From Cellvibrio sp. OA-2007 (lineage in GTDB: Bacteria > Pseudomonadota > Gammaproteobacteria > Pseudomonadales > Cellvibrionaceae), in NCBI RefSeq assembly GCF_000953825.1, contig NZ_BBUL01000087.1, positions 62,001 through 126,000 on the forward strand: a DNA stretch of 64,000 nucleotides, in the 5' to 3' direction. The notes under the pieces were generated by a model. It made no database searches. It saw only the letters and a list, made by a program, of their open reading frames with translations, and was not told the origin of the DNA. Shown here one piece after another: positions 57,205 to 64,000 of the stretch. The first letter of the stretch is position 1. Each line of letters begins with the position of its first letter. A program made the translations under genes and the position numbers.

Positions 57205-58381
57205 GATGCGTTTCCCCTACTGAATGAACAGGATGCAACCAAACATAACAAAGTATAAATGCCAACAGCGCGGCCACAGCAGCCAGCACAAATGTAGTCA
57301 CTGCACTATAGTCCCACAACAGCCCCCCAACTAATGCACCAGCTGCGCCGCCCGCGCCAAAACTAGCAGAACTATACAGCGCCTGAGCCTGCCCTTGATT
57401 TGTTCCTTTAAAATGCGTGCGAACCAACTCAATAGAAACCGCATGGGCGACACCAAAGCTACAAGCATGGAGCAATTGGGCAAACAACAATATGCTTAGC
57501 GATTCAGCCCCATAAGCAATTAACAGCCAGCGCCCACCGGTCACGAACAAACTGAACAACATTAAAAAACGCAAGGTGAAGTGACGCAACAATTTATGCA
57601 TCACGATAAAAATGGCCACTTCTGCCACAACACCCAATGCCCATAACAAGCCTGTTGCTGTGCTGCTGTAGTCGTAGTTTTCCACAAGATAGAGAGTATA
57701 AAAAGTGTAGTAAGGACCGTGACTCAGTTGCAATAAAAAGCTGGCGGCCAAAAAGCACAGAATAGTTGGCTGCAAAACCAACGCTAAAAAATTCTGCCGT
57801 TGGCCATCGCTTTTTTTCGCACTCACATCTTTCAAACTGAGACTGGAAAGCCAAATTAGAATCAAAAAACTCAGAATAAAAAGTGGCAGAAAACGGATCG
57901 GCATTACATCAAACACCAAGCCCAAGCCTACTACGGCCGCGATAAAACCGATTGAACCCCATAAACGGATTTGACCGTAGCGGTGATAGTTATTGCCCAA
58001 GTAGCCCAGTGTGATTACTTCAAACTGCGGCAGCACTGCATGCCAAAAAAAGGTGTAACAACTCACCACCAATACCAGCCACCAATAGCGCTGATCGAGC
58101 AGAATTCCGGCAAAAATAATACTCGCTGCCAAACTCCCCAGGCGAATAATGCGCAGCCGCTGCTGTGTATGATCAGCCAACCAACCCCAAAAGTTTGGGG
58201 CAATAATACGGGTAGCCATAATGATGGCCGTGATAATGCCGACATCTTGCGATGAGTAGCCCAGCGATTTTAAATAAATGCCCCAATAAGGAATGAGCGT
58301 GCCGACTACAGCGAAATAAAAAAAATAAAATCCGGACAGGCGCCAATAGGGAATTGCTTGCTGCGCAAAAGAAAGGGACAT
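57197..58381 (-). CDS. MFS transporter (HcaT/LacY-like MFS_1 family)
   Basis: A 394-residue permease with 12 predicted helices. The start (Tyr-Trp-Arg-Leu-Ser-Gly-Phe-Tyr-Phe-x-Tyr-Phe-Ala) and the Tyr-Trp-Gly-Ile-Tyr-Leu-Lys-Ser-Leu-Gly-Tyr-Ser segment are typical of the MFS_1_like/HcaT group. The transported compound is unknown. It overlaps the amidase gene, so the two and the 5'-nucleotidase gene form a likely three-gene unit. Confidence 0.85.
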   Translation of the reverse strand: MSLSFAQQAIPYWRLSGFYFFYFAVVGTLIPYWGIYLKSLGYSSQDVGIITAIIMATRIIAPNFWGWLADHTQQRLRIIRLGSLAASIIFAGILLDQRYWWLVLVVSCYTFFWHAVLPQFEVITLGYLGNNYHRYGQIRLWGSIGFIAAVVGLGLVFDVMPIRFLPLFILSFLILIWLSSLSLKDVSAKKSDGQRQNFLALVLQPTILCFLAASFLLQLSHGPYYTFYTLYLVENYDYSSTATGLLWALGVVAEVAIFIVMHKLLRHFTLRFLMLFSLFVTGGRWLLIAYGAESLSILLFAQLLHACSFGVAHAVSIELVRTHFKGTNQGQAQALYSSASFGAGGAAGALVGGLLWDYSAVTTFVLAAVAALLAFILCYVWLHPVHSVGETHHE

Positions 58382-58476
58382 ATAAAAACAACTGAAGGAG
58401 TGAATTTCACATTAGGTTAATTACCCTTAGGCCAAACAACCCTAAAGATAACTAACCCAACACACCCTTAAAGAAC

Positions 58477-59577
58477 TTATTTCACACTTGCAGGTATTAC
58501 CGGTACAGAATGTTTAACCGCACCGTTTTGCGCGCGCTGACGCAACAAATGATCCATCAATACCAGCGCCAGCATAGCTTCAGCAATCGGCGTTGCACGA
58601 ATACCAACACAAGGGTCGTGGCGACCTTTGGTGATCACTTCAACTGGATTGCCATGCACATCCACACTGCGGCCGGGAATATGCAAACTGGAAGTCGGTT
58701 TAAGCGCGAGGTTGGCAATAATATCCTGCCCGGAAGATATACCCCCTAAAATACCGCCCGCATTGTTTGACAAGAAACCTGCTGGCGTCATTTCATCGCG
58801 ATGCTCACTGCCGCGCTGCGCAACACAATTAAAGCCCTCACCTATCTCAACACCTTTTACCGCATTGATACTCATTAATGCATGGGCAATTTCGGCATCG
58901 AGGCGATCAAAAATCGGCTCGCCCAAACCGGGCGGAACATTGGTGGCGACAACAGTAATTTTTGCACCGATTGAATCGCCTTCTTTATTAAGTGCCTGCA
59001 TAAAAGCTTCCATTTCTGGAACTTTGCTCGCATCCGGGCAAAAGAATGGATTTTGATCAACCTGATCCCAATCGACAGTTTCAATTTTTATCGGCCCCAA
59101 TTGCGACAAATAACCGCGCACTTCAATACCGTGAAAATCTTTCAAATATTTTTTTGCGATGGAGCCTGCAGCAACACGCATCGCCGTTTCACGCGCAGAT
59201 GAACGGCCACCGCCGCGATAATCGCGCACACCGTATTTTTGCATGTAGGTGTAATCGGCATGGGCCGGACGGAATTGATCTTTGATATTGGAATAGTCTT
59301 TGGAGCGCTGATCGGTATTTTCGATCATCAAACCAATCGGTGTACCGGTTGTTTTACCTTCAAATACACCGGATAAAATCTTCACCGCATCATCTTCACG
59401 GCGCTGGGTGGTATAGCGGGATGTGCCTGGCTTACGGCGATCCAAATCGATTTGAATATCGGCTTCGGTCAATTCAAGACCGGGCGGGCAGCCATCTACA
59501 ATTGCACCCAAGGCCACACCATGGCTTTCGCCGAAGGTGGTAACAGTAAATAATTTGCCGTACGTATTTCCAGACAT
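58477..59577 (-). CDS. aroC: chorismate synthase
   Basis: Converts EPSP to chorismate, the last shikimate-pathway step, using reduced FMN. The 366-residue protein opens with the family signature (Gly-Asn-Thr-Tyr-Gly-Lys-Leu-Phe, then Gly-Glu-Ser-His-Gly), has the Arg-Tyr-Thr-Thr-Gln-Arg-Arg-Glu segment near residue 55, the [10 protein letters not shown] motif (about 123-132) and a late His-Asp-Pro-Cys-Val-Gly-Ile-Arg-Ala segment. Full length. Order prmB-aroC is as in other gammaproteobacteria, with 114 bases between them. Confidence 0.97.
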   Translation of the reverse strand: MSGNTYGKLFTVTTFGESHGVALGAIVDGCPPGLELTEADIQIDLDRRKPGTSRYTTQRREDDAVKILSGVFEGKTTGTPIGLMIENTDQRSKDYSNIKDQFRPAHADYTYMQKYGVRDYRGGGRSSARETAMRVAAGSIAKKYLKDFHGIEVRGYLSQLGPIKIETVDWDQVDQNPFFCPDASKVPEMEAFMQALNKEGDSIGAKITVVATNVPPGLGEPIFDRLDAEIAHALMSINAVKGVEIGEGFNCVAQRGSEHRDEMTPAGFLSNNAGGILGGISSGQDIIANLALKPTSSLHIPGRSVDVHGNPVEVITKGRHDPCVGIRATPIAEAMLALVLMDHLLRQRAQNGAVKHSVPVIPASVK

Positions 59578-59691
59578 TAGCTATTTCCTGATTTAAGGGA
59601 TTTCCCAATAGATAAGAATCCAACAACAGATCGAAAAAAAAGTGCGCCAATTATACGTGACTTACCCCACTGGCGCATCGACATCCTCGCC

Positions 59692-60621
59692 TCAGAGTAC
59701 GCCCGCCGCGCGCGCATTGCGCAAATCCTGAGCAGTAAGAACAAACACCCCATGGCCACCACGCTCAAACTCCACCCAGGTAAACGGCAGTGTTGGATAT
59801 GCAGCTTCTAATGCAGGCCATGAGTTGCCAACCTCCACTACCAAGAGCCCATCTTCTGTTAAAAAATCAGCAGCTTCTTGCAACAAGCGCCGGGTAAAAT
59901 CCAAACCGTCATCACCAGAGGATAAACCCAACTCAGGTTCTGCATGGAACTCATCGGGCAGACTGGCCATATCCTCTGCATCCACATAGGGCGGATTGGA
60001 GACGATCAAATCAAAACGCTGTCCGATCAGGCTTTCAAACAGGTCTGACTGGAGTGCAAAAACTCGCTCCGTCATGCCGTGTTGCTGGATATTTTCGTCG
60101 GCCACAGCCAACGCATCGTAAGAGATATCACTGAGTTGTACATAGGCATCGGGAAACGCATGGGCGCAAGCGATACCGATACAACCACTGCCAGTGCACA
60201 AATCCAATATGTGTTGCGGCTCGTTGATTAACCAGGGCGCAAACCGTTTTTCGATCAGCTCGGCAATGGGCGAGCGCGGCACCAACACACGCTCATCAAC
60301 CACATAGGGCAAGCCCGCAAACCAAGCCTGACCGGTAATATAGGCAGCGGGGATACGCTCTTCGATGCGACGCTGAACATTGGCGACAACACGCTCACGC
60401 TCGCTGCGCATTAGGCGCGCATCCAACCATTCATCGCCCAGCGGCGGCGCTAGGTGAATGGCATGCAGCACCAACTGCTCAGCTTCGTCCCACGGGTTAT
60501 CGGTGCCATGACCGTAAAAGAGTTTCGCGGCAATAAACTCACTGGCTGCCCAGCGTAATAAATCGCGAATAGTAAATAATTCTTCGCGCGCCTGATCAAA
60601 AACGGTAACAGATGTAGTCAT
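59692..60621 (-). CDS. prmB: ribosomal protein L3 N5-glutamine methyltransferase PrmB
   Basis: Methylates a glutamine of ribosomal protein L3. The 309-residue protein has a helical N-terminal domain and a SAM-methyltransferase domain with [11 protein letters not shown] (about 138-148) and the catalytic Asn-Pro-Pro-Tyr motif followed by Val-Asp-Ala. The Val-Asp after the motif and its place beside aroC point to PrmB rather than PrmC. It is divergent from folE. Confidence 0.93.
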   Translation of the reverse strand: MTTSVTVFDQAREELFTIRDLLRWAASEFIAAKLFYGHGTDNPWDEAEQLVLHAIHLAPPLGDEWLDARLMRSERERVVANVQRRIEERIPAAYITGQAWFAGLPYVVDERVLVPRSPIAELIEKRFAPWLINEPQHILDLCTGSGCIGIACAHAFPDAYVQLSDISYDALAVADENIQQHGMTERVFALQSDLFESLIGQRFDLIVSNPPYVDAEDMASLPDEFHAEPELGLSSGDDGLDFTRRLLQEAADFLTEDGLLVVEVGNSWPALEAAYPTLPFTWVEFERGGHGVFVLTAQDLRNARAAGVL

Positions 60622-60765
60622 GGATAACCTCGAGCTGGGCAGAGAGCGGACATTCTACCCAATAAATTGGTCAAATCAGGATTTATGTTTTCTAGAAGTT
60701 GGCCGAAAGCGGTAAACTGCCGTTTTGTGATGGGCAGAGCATTGCTGCCGCTAGAGGAGTTTCTA

Positions 60766-61305
60766 ATGAGAGAACATTTTGCGAATATTATCGCGGGTAT
60801 TGGTGAAGATTTAACCCGCCCCGGCCTGCTGGATACCCCTGATCGCGCAGCCAAGGCCTTTCAATTTTTAACTCGCGGCTACAACCAAACCCTTGAAGAC
60901 GTGGTCAACGATGCGCTCTTTCCATCTGACTCAGATGAAATGATTATCGTAAAAGATATCGAACTCTATTCACTCTGCGAGCACCACTTGCTGCCGTTTA
61001 TTGGCAAAGCGCATGTTGCTTATATCCCTACCGGAAAAGTGTTGGGATTATCGAAAGTTGCGCGCATTGTTGATATGTTTGCCCGCCGCCTACAAATTCA
61101 GGAACAGCTCACGGTGCAAATCGCGGAATGTATTCAGGAGATTACTGGCGCATCCGGTGTCGGTGTAATTATCGAAGCGAAACATATGTGCATGATGATG
61201 CGCGGCGTTGAAAAACAAAACTCGTCAATGAAAACCTCGGCCATGCGCGGCACCTTCCGTAGCAATCAAGCCACCCGCAATGAATTTTTATCGCTGCTGC
61301 GTTAG
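60766..61305 (+). CDS. folE: GTP cyclohydrolase I
   Basis: Makes dihydroneopterin triphosphate from GTP, the first step of folate synthesis. The 179-residue protein has the zinc ligands Cys71 and His74 in Cys-Glu-His-His and Cys142 in His-Met-Cys-Met-Met-Met-Arg-Gly, and the Thr-Pro-x-Arg-x-Ala-Lys start. I chose the ATG at 60766, preceded by GAGGAG at good distance; the frame is open for 33 codons further upstream, but that part overlaps the prmB promoter region and is not family-like. Followed by a strong terminator. Confidence 0.95.
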   Translation: MREHFANIIAGIGEDLTRPGLLDTPDRAAKAFQFLTRGYNQTLEDVVNDALFPSDSDEMIIVKDIELYSLCEHHLLPFIGKAHVAYIPTGKVLGLSKVARIVDMFARRLQIQEQLTVQIAECIQEITGASGVGVIIEAKHMCMMMRGVEKQNSSMKTSAMRGTFRSNQATRNEFLSLLR

Positions 61306-61335
61306 TCACTTTCACAAAGTTAATTTTCATTCAAT

Positions 61336-61371
61336 AAAAAGGCGGCATCACCGGGTGATGCCGCCTTTTTT
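61336..61371. terminator. bidirectional terminator between folE and the DUF4892 gene
   Basis: A 16-bp stem (AAAAAGGCGGCATCAC, 61336-61351) with a 3-base loop, ending in TTTTTT. It serves folE on the plus strand and the convergent gene on the minus strand. Confidence 0.9.
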
Positions 61372-61396
61372 GTAAGAAAATTATACGCAATAAAAA

Positions 61397-62305
61397 TTAA
61401 TCACTTACCTTGACCACCTCCACTCGCGCACTTCTATCACCCCGTCCTGCTGGCGCAAGACTGCCAATACCATAAGCCGCGACACGTTTAGCAGCTATAC
61501 CCTTTTCTTGCAGTGCTGCACTTAATTGTTCAGCATAACCCTGCGAATTTTTTTGCTGCTGTGCAAGTGGTACAGGTGCGTAATCATGTCCTACCAGTGC
61601 CACCTTCCAATCGGGCCGCTGCGTGAGCACATCAATTAAAGCCTGAATGTGGGCGGGCTTAATGTTGATGTTTGCATGGTTTTTTGTATCACCAGCAACA
61701 AAATCGGGAAATACGTAATAACCGCTGGCAAGTAGGGATTTGATAATCGATTCAGGGCTAGACGCTATTCCCAGCTCGATAACGCTATCAACATGCAGCA
61801 CATCTAATTGTAGATACACACGTTTATTGCCACGTTGCACTGCGTAAAGCGCCACATAAAAAGGCGTTTCATCGGCGGTAGTCACTTCGTACGCGCCATA
61901 TTGTTGGAATTGATCCAAACCATACAGCAATTGAATTTTGAAATGATTGTTGGCCCACGAGTTACTGGTGCCGCAATCGCGACCATTACAGTGATACAAC
62001 TCGCGAAAATTAAAATTCTGCAACTGATCCAAATAAAAATCAAAACCATTACTGGCGCTGTGCCCTTCAGGTAACTCCAGGGTGTAGCGCGCAAGACGCC
62101 CACTTAAGCGCTGTTGTCGATCAACTCTCCAGCTGCCAGCAATTTTTTTGTAACTACCCAGTGCCAGCAAATATTCATCAGCATCTGCATTACTTTGAAA
62201 AATCACGCGGGCATTGTGATAATTTTGTATTGGCAAGTCGGCAGCAGCAAGTACACTTGCGCTAAGCAGCAAAACAAAACAACTGATCAAACGAACAAAA
62301 ATCAT
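61397..62305 (-). CDS. DUF4892 protein with C-terminal OmpA-like domain
   Basis: A 302-residue exported protein. A signal peptide (1-21, ending Ala-Ala-Ala) precedes a DUF4892 domain (about 22-190) and a short OmpA/MotB-like peptidoglycan-binding domain (about 205-300: Ile-Asn-Ile-Lys, Val-Ala-Leu-Val-Gly-His, then a Tyr-Ala-Glu-Gln-Leu-Ser segment and Gly-Asp-Arg-Ser-Ala-Arg-Val-Glu). It is likely periplasmic, attached to the wall non-covalently. Function unknown. Confidence 0.83.
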   Translation of the reverse strand: MIFVRLISCFVLLLSASVLAAADLPIQNYHNARVIFQSNADADEYLLALGSYKKIAGSWRVDRQQRLSGRLARYTLELPEGHSASNGFDFYLDQLQNFNFRELYHCNGRDCGTSNSWANNHFKIQLLYGLDQFQQYGAYEVTTADETPFYVALYAVQRGNKRVYLQLDVLHVDSVIELGIASSPESIIKSLLASGYYVFPDFVAGDTKNHANINIKPAHIQALIDVLTQRPDWKVALVGHDYAPVPLAQQQKNSQGYAEQLSAALQEKGIAAKRVAAYGIGSLAPAGRGDRSARVEVVKVSD

Positions 62306-62343
62306 AAACTCTCACTGCGTAATAATGGTGTTATTAACCAGAA

Positions 62344-63216
62344 CTATAGGGCGAAGCGAGCAAAAAACATATTTAGCTTTTCTGCAATTACATCCACCTC
62401 TTGCTCCATATGCAAATGGTGCCCGCCGGATAAAACCTCATAATTCACATGGGAAAATTGCTCCACTTCCTGCAAGTAATTAACATAAAGTTTTGGTAAA
62501 CCCTCTTCTGCCAGTAACAATTTTATTGGCGCACTGATGCGATTAATAAACGCATGTAGCTGCTCACGTGATAATTTAATCATTGAGGGCGCAAGCAAAC
62601 GCGGATCAGTACTCCATGAAACCCCGCCTTCTTGTGCCACCACACCACGCTCAGTTAACGCCTTTGCAGCCGCATATCCAAGCGGAAACATGCCGCGTTC
62701 ACGCGCTTTAATGGCAAGGTTAATATCAGGGTAAATAGACCGTATTTTTTGCTGCTGGACACGCAGCCCTTGAATGGCGCTCGCCAGCTGTTTGGGGGCA
62801 TCTTCAGGGTGTGCAGGTTCCGGCAACAACCCCTCAACCAGCCCCAGCGCAACAATGCGCTCAGGAAATGCACCCGCTGCCAAGCTACCAACAATAGCAC
62901 CACGCGAGTGCCCCAAAAGTGCAAAGCGATCCCACCCCAAGTAATCGGCAACGGCAAGAATATCGTTGATATCATCCCAAGGAGTGTAAGCCATTTGACC
63001 GGGGCGATGCTCACTCCTGCCATGACCAGCCATATCCAATGCAACTATATGTAAGTTTTTCAGACGAGGAGCTAGTGCAAAAAAACTGGCGGCATTATCC
63101 AGCCAACCATGCAAAGCAAGCACAGGCAGTTGCGGTGCGTCGCCCCACTCCTGCGCAGCGAAATTCATTCCATTAACATTGAAGCACAGCTCGCGCGGAC
63201 TGGTTGATTGCGCCAT
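62344..63216 (-). CDS. alpha/beta hydrolase
   Basis: A 290-residue alpha/beta-hydrolase. The oxyanion His-Gly is in Ala-Leu-His-Gly-Trp, the nucleophile serine in Gly-His-Ser-Arg-Gly-Ala (about 99-104), and the late catalytic His is in Gly-Gly-His-His-Leu-His. The family includes esterases, epoxide hydrolases and hydroxynitrile lyases; the substrate is not defined. I use the ATG at 63216 with GGATAAG upstream; a GTG lies five codons earlier. Confidence 0.87.
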   Translation of the reverse strand: MAQSTSPRELCFNVNGMNFAAQEWGDAPQLPVLALHGWLDNAASFFALAPRLKNLHIVALDMAGHGRSEHRPGQMAYTPWDDINDILAVADYLGWDRFALLGHSRGAIVGSLAAGAFPERIVALGLVEGLLPEPAHPEDAPKQLASAIQGLRVQQQKIRSIYPDINLAIKARERGMFPLGYAAAKALTERGVVAQEGGVSWSTDPRLLAPSMIKLSREQLHAFINRISAPIKLLLAEEGLPKLYVNYLQEVEQFSHVNYEVLSGGHHLHMEQEVDVIAEKLNMFFARFAL

Positions 63217-63251
63217 AGACTTATCCAACACAACTCAAAGGTTGTTTTATT

Positions 63252-63719
63252 TTAGGCGTGATCCAGCCAAAGTAAATCACCCATATCTGCAGCGATGAGT
63301 TCTGCTCGAATTGCAGCGAGAGAACTTGTACCCATTGGATAATAATGCTCTGGCTTACTACACAACATATTGACCAGAGAGCCTACTAAGGGTTGATGAC
63401 TAACAAGCAATATGGATTGACTGGATGATCGCGCATTGAGCTCACCCAACCATTTGATGAGAGCCTGTGGATTTGCTTCGGGCACTAATAATTCTGTTGT
63501 TTGAATCGCAATCCCAGAAAAGTAGCCCGCTGCAATAACCGCTGTTTGTTGTGCACGCACCAGAGGACTCGCCCAAATTTGCATTAAGGGGTTCATATCG
63601 GCAATGCGCGCCTGCACAACTCTAGCCGTGTCGCTACGGCCTTTATCGGTGAGTTGGCGAGCTTCATCCGTACTAATCTGCGCCTCTGCCTGACCATGAC
63701 GAAGAATAAAAATAGTCAT
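63252..63719 (-). CDS. sixA: phosphohistidine phosphatase SixA
   Basis: Dephosphorylates histidine phosphotransfer domains such as that of ArcB or PTS proteins. The 155-residue protein has the histidine-phosphatase signature Arg-His-Gly-Gln near its start (His8) and a second histidine in the Val-Ser-His-Gln-Pro-Leu-Val-Gly segment. Its ATG directly follows the stop of the DUF4389 gene, so the two are co-transcribed. Confidence 0.92.
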   Translation of the reverse strand: MTIFILRHGQAEAQISTDEARQLTDKGRSDTARVVQARIADMNPLMQIWASPLVRAQQTAVIAAGYFSGIAIQTTELLVPEANPQALIKWLGELNARSSSQSILLVSHQPLVGSLVNMLCSKPEHYYPMGTSSLAAIRAELIAADMGDLLWLDHA

Positions 63720-64000
63720 TTAATCAGCCGTTTTTTCGGGCGCATCAGGTAGATCTTTCGCTTGAGCCGGTGGCACCACCACATTTTCAACCACATCTGA
63801 ATCCGCTGGCCAATCAGCAAAAGGAAAAGGTTTTTCTTCGCTGCTATAACACAAAAACTTTAATACATCATAAATATAAGTTGAGAGTGAATGACCAAAA
63901 CGGCGCAGATGTTGATTGTCCTCACCGGTAATCAGTGAGAATACAAATTGCACTGCGACCAATATCCACATCACCAGACTAGCCAACTGCAACACCGCAG
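63720..64000 (-). CDS. DUF4389 family membrane protein (5' end outside the window)
   Basis: The last 92 or so residues of a DUF4389 protein, seen as a hydrophobic helix (Met-Trp-Ile-Leu-Val-Ala-Val-Gln-Phe-Val-Phe) and the family stretch Phe-Pro-Phe-Ala-Asp-Trp-Pro, followed by a Pro/Ala-rich acidic tail. The open frame continues through the window end, and the family normally has another membrane helix upstream, so the start lies beyond base 64000. Its TAA is followed at once by the sixA ATG. Confidence 0.82.
   Translation of the reverse strand, partial: AVLQLASLVMWILVAVQFVFSLITGEDNQHLRRFGHSLSTYIYDVLKFLCYSSEEKPFPFADWPADSDVVENVVVPPAQAKDLPDAPEKTAD

Overview
The window looks like chromosome from a gammaproteobacterium, most likely a Cellvibrio-like member of the Cellvibrionales. 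I infer this from the moderate GC content, the gene orders (smc-zipA-ligA, a ccm cluster next to a fliK-like/flhB-tail pair, aroC-prmB), a secreted protein with a long serine-rich linker, and a lipoprotein with a poly-glycine run after its lipobox. No phage, insertion sequence, CRISPR array or rRNA operon is visible. Nearly everything is chromosomal housekeeping or conserved accessory sequence, most of it on the minus strand.

Layout. 0-16 kb holds RNase II, an EVE-domain protein, a secreted zinc deacylase-like protein, pirin, an orphan prepilin-like protein, an acetyltransferase gene broken by one amber codon, rimO, a PatB/MalY-type lyase, the DNA glycosylase tag, a second acetyltransferase, a PQQ-propeller lipoprotein, a RibD-C/DHFR-like reductase (plus a decayed 3' fragment of a relative) and ovoA for ovothiol. 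16-33 kb holds a DUF815 ATPase and a stand-alone receiver protein, then a same-strand string: smc, zipA, ligA, a lytic-transglycosylase-like lipoprotein, an unknown protein, hemB, a membrane-anchored DUF3012 protein and mksF-mksE-mksB. The last three form an alternative condensin without the MksG/JetD nuclease.

33-44 kb is the cytochrome c maturation system. It is split in two: ccmABCDEFG, then a small membrane protein and two tRNA genes (Val-TAC and Asp-GTC, opposite strand), then ccmH-ccmI. The ccmG terminator hairpin contains a perfect FNR/Anr-type site that is well placed to drive the small membrane protein. Divergent from ccmA are a FliK-like gene, an orphan FlhB C-terminal domain and a sulfurtransferase.

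44-54 kb is a ten-gene, tightly packed minus-strand operon: DUF523/DUF1722 protein, LitR/CarH-like MerR regulator, NTF2-like protein, photolyase, short-chain dehydrogenase, FAD oxidase, DUF1365, Cfa-like methyltransferase, DUF2878 and a secreted unknown. Its promoter carries two TATACA-N12-TGTA(T/C)A operators and a 19-bp spacer. It reads as a light- or oxidative-stress-induced lipid-modification and DNA-repair module under its own MerR repressor.

54-64 kb returns to housekeeping: cysB with a hairpin in its leader, a 5'-nucleotidase, an omega-amidase-like hydrolase, an MFS permease, aroC, prmB, folE, a DUF4892/OmpA-like protein, an alpha/beta hydrolase, sixA and a DUF4389 protein cut by the window end. 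The candidates for new biology are regulatory: the dual terminator/Anr site, the twin MerR operators, a hairpin covering the ribosome-binding site of the DHFR-like gene, paired palindromes upstream of ovoA, and the linkage of two SMC systems to zipA, ligA and hemB.
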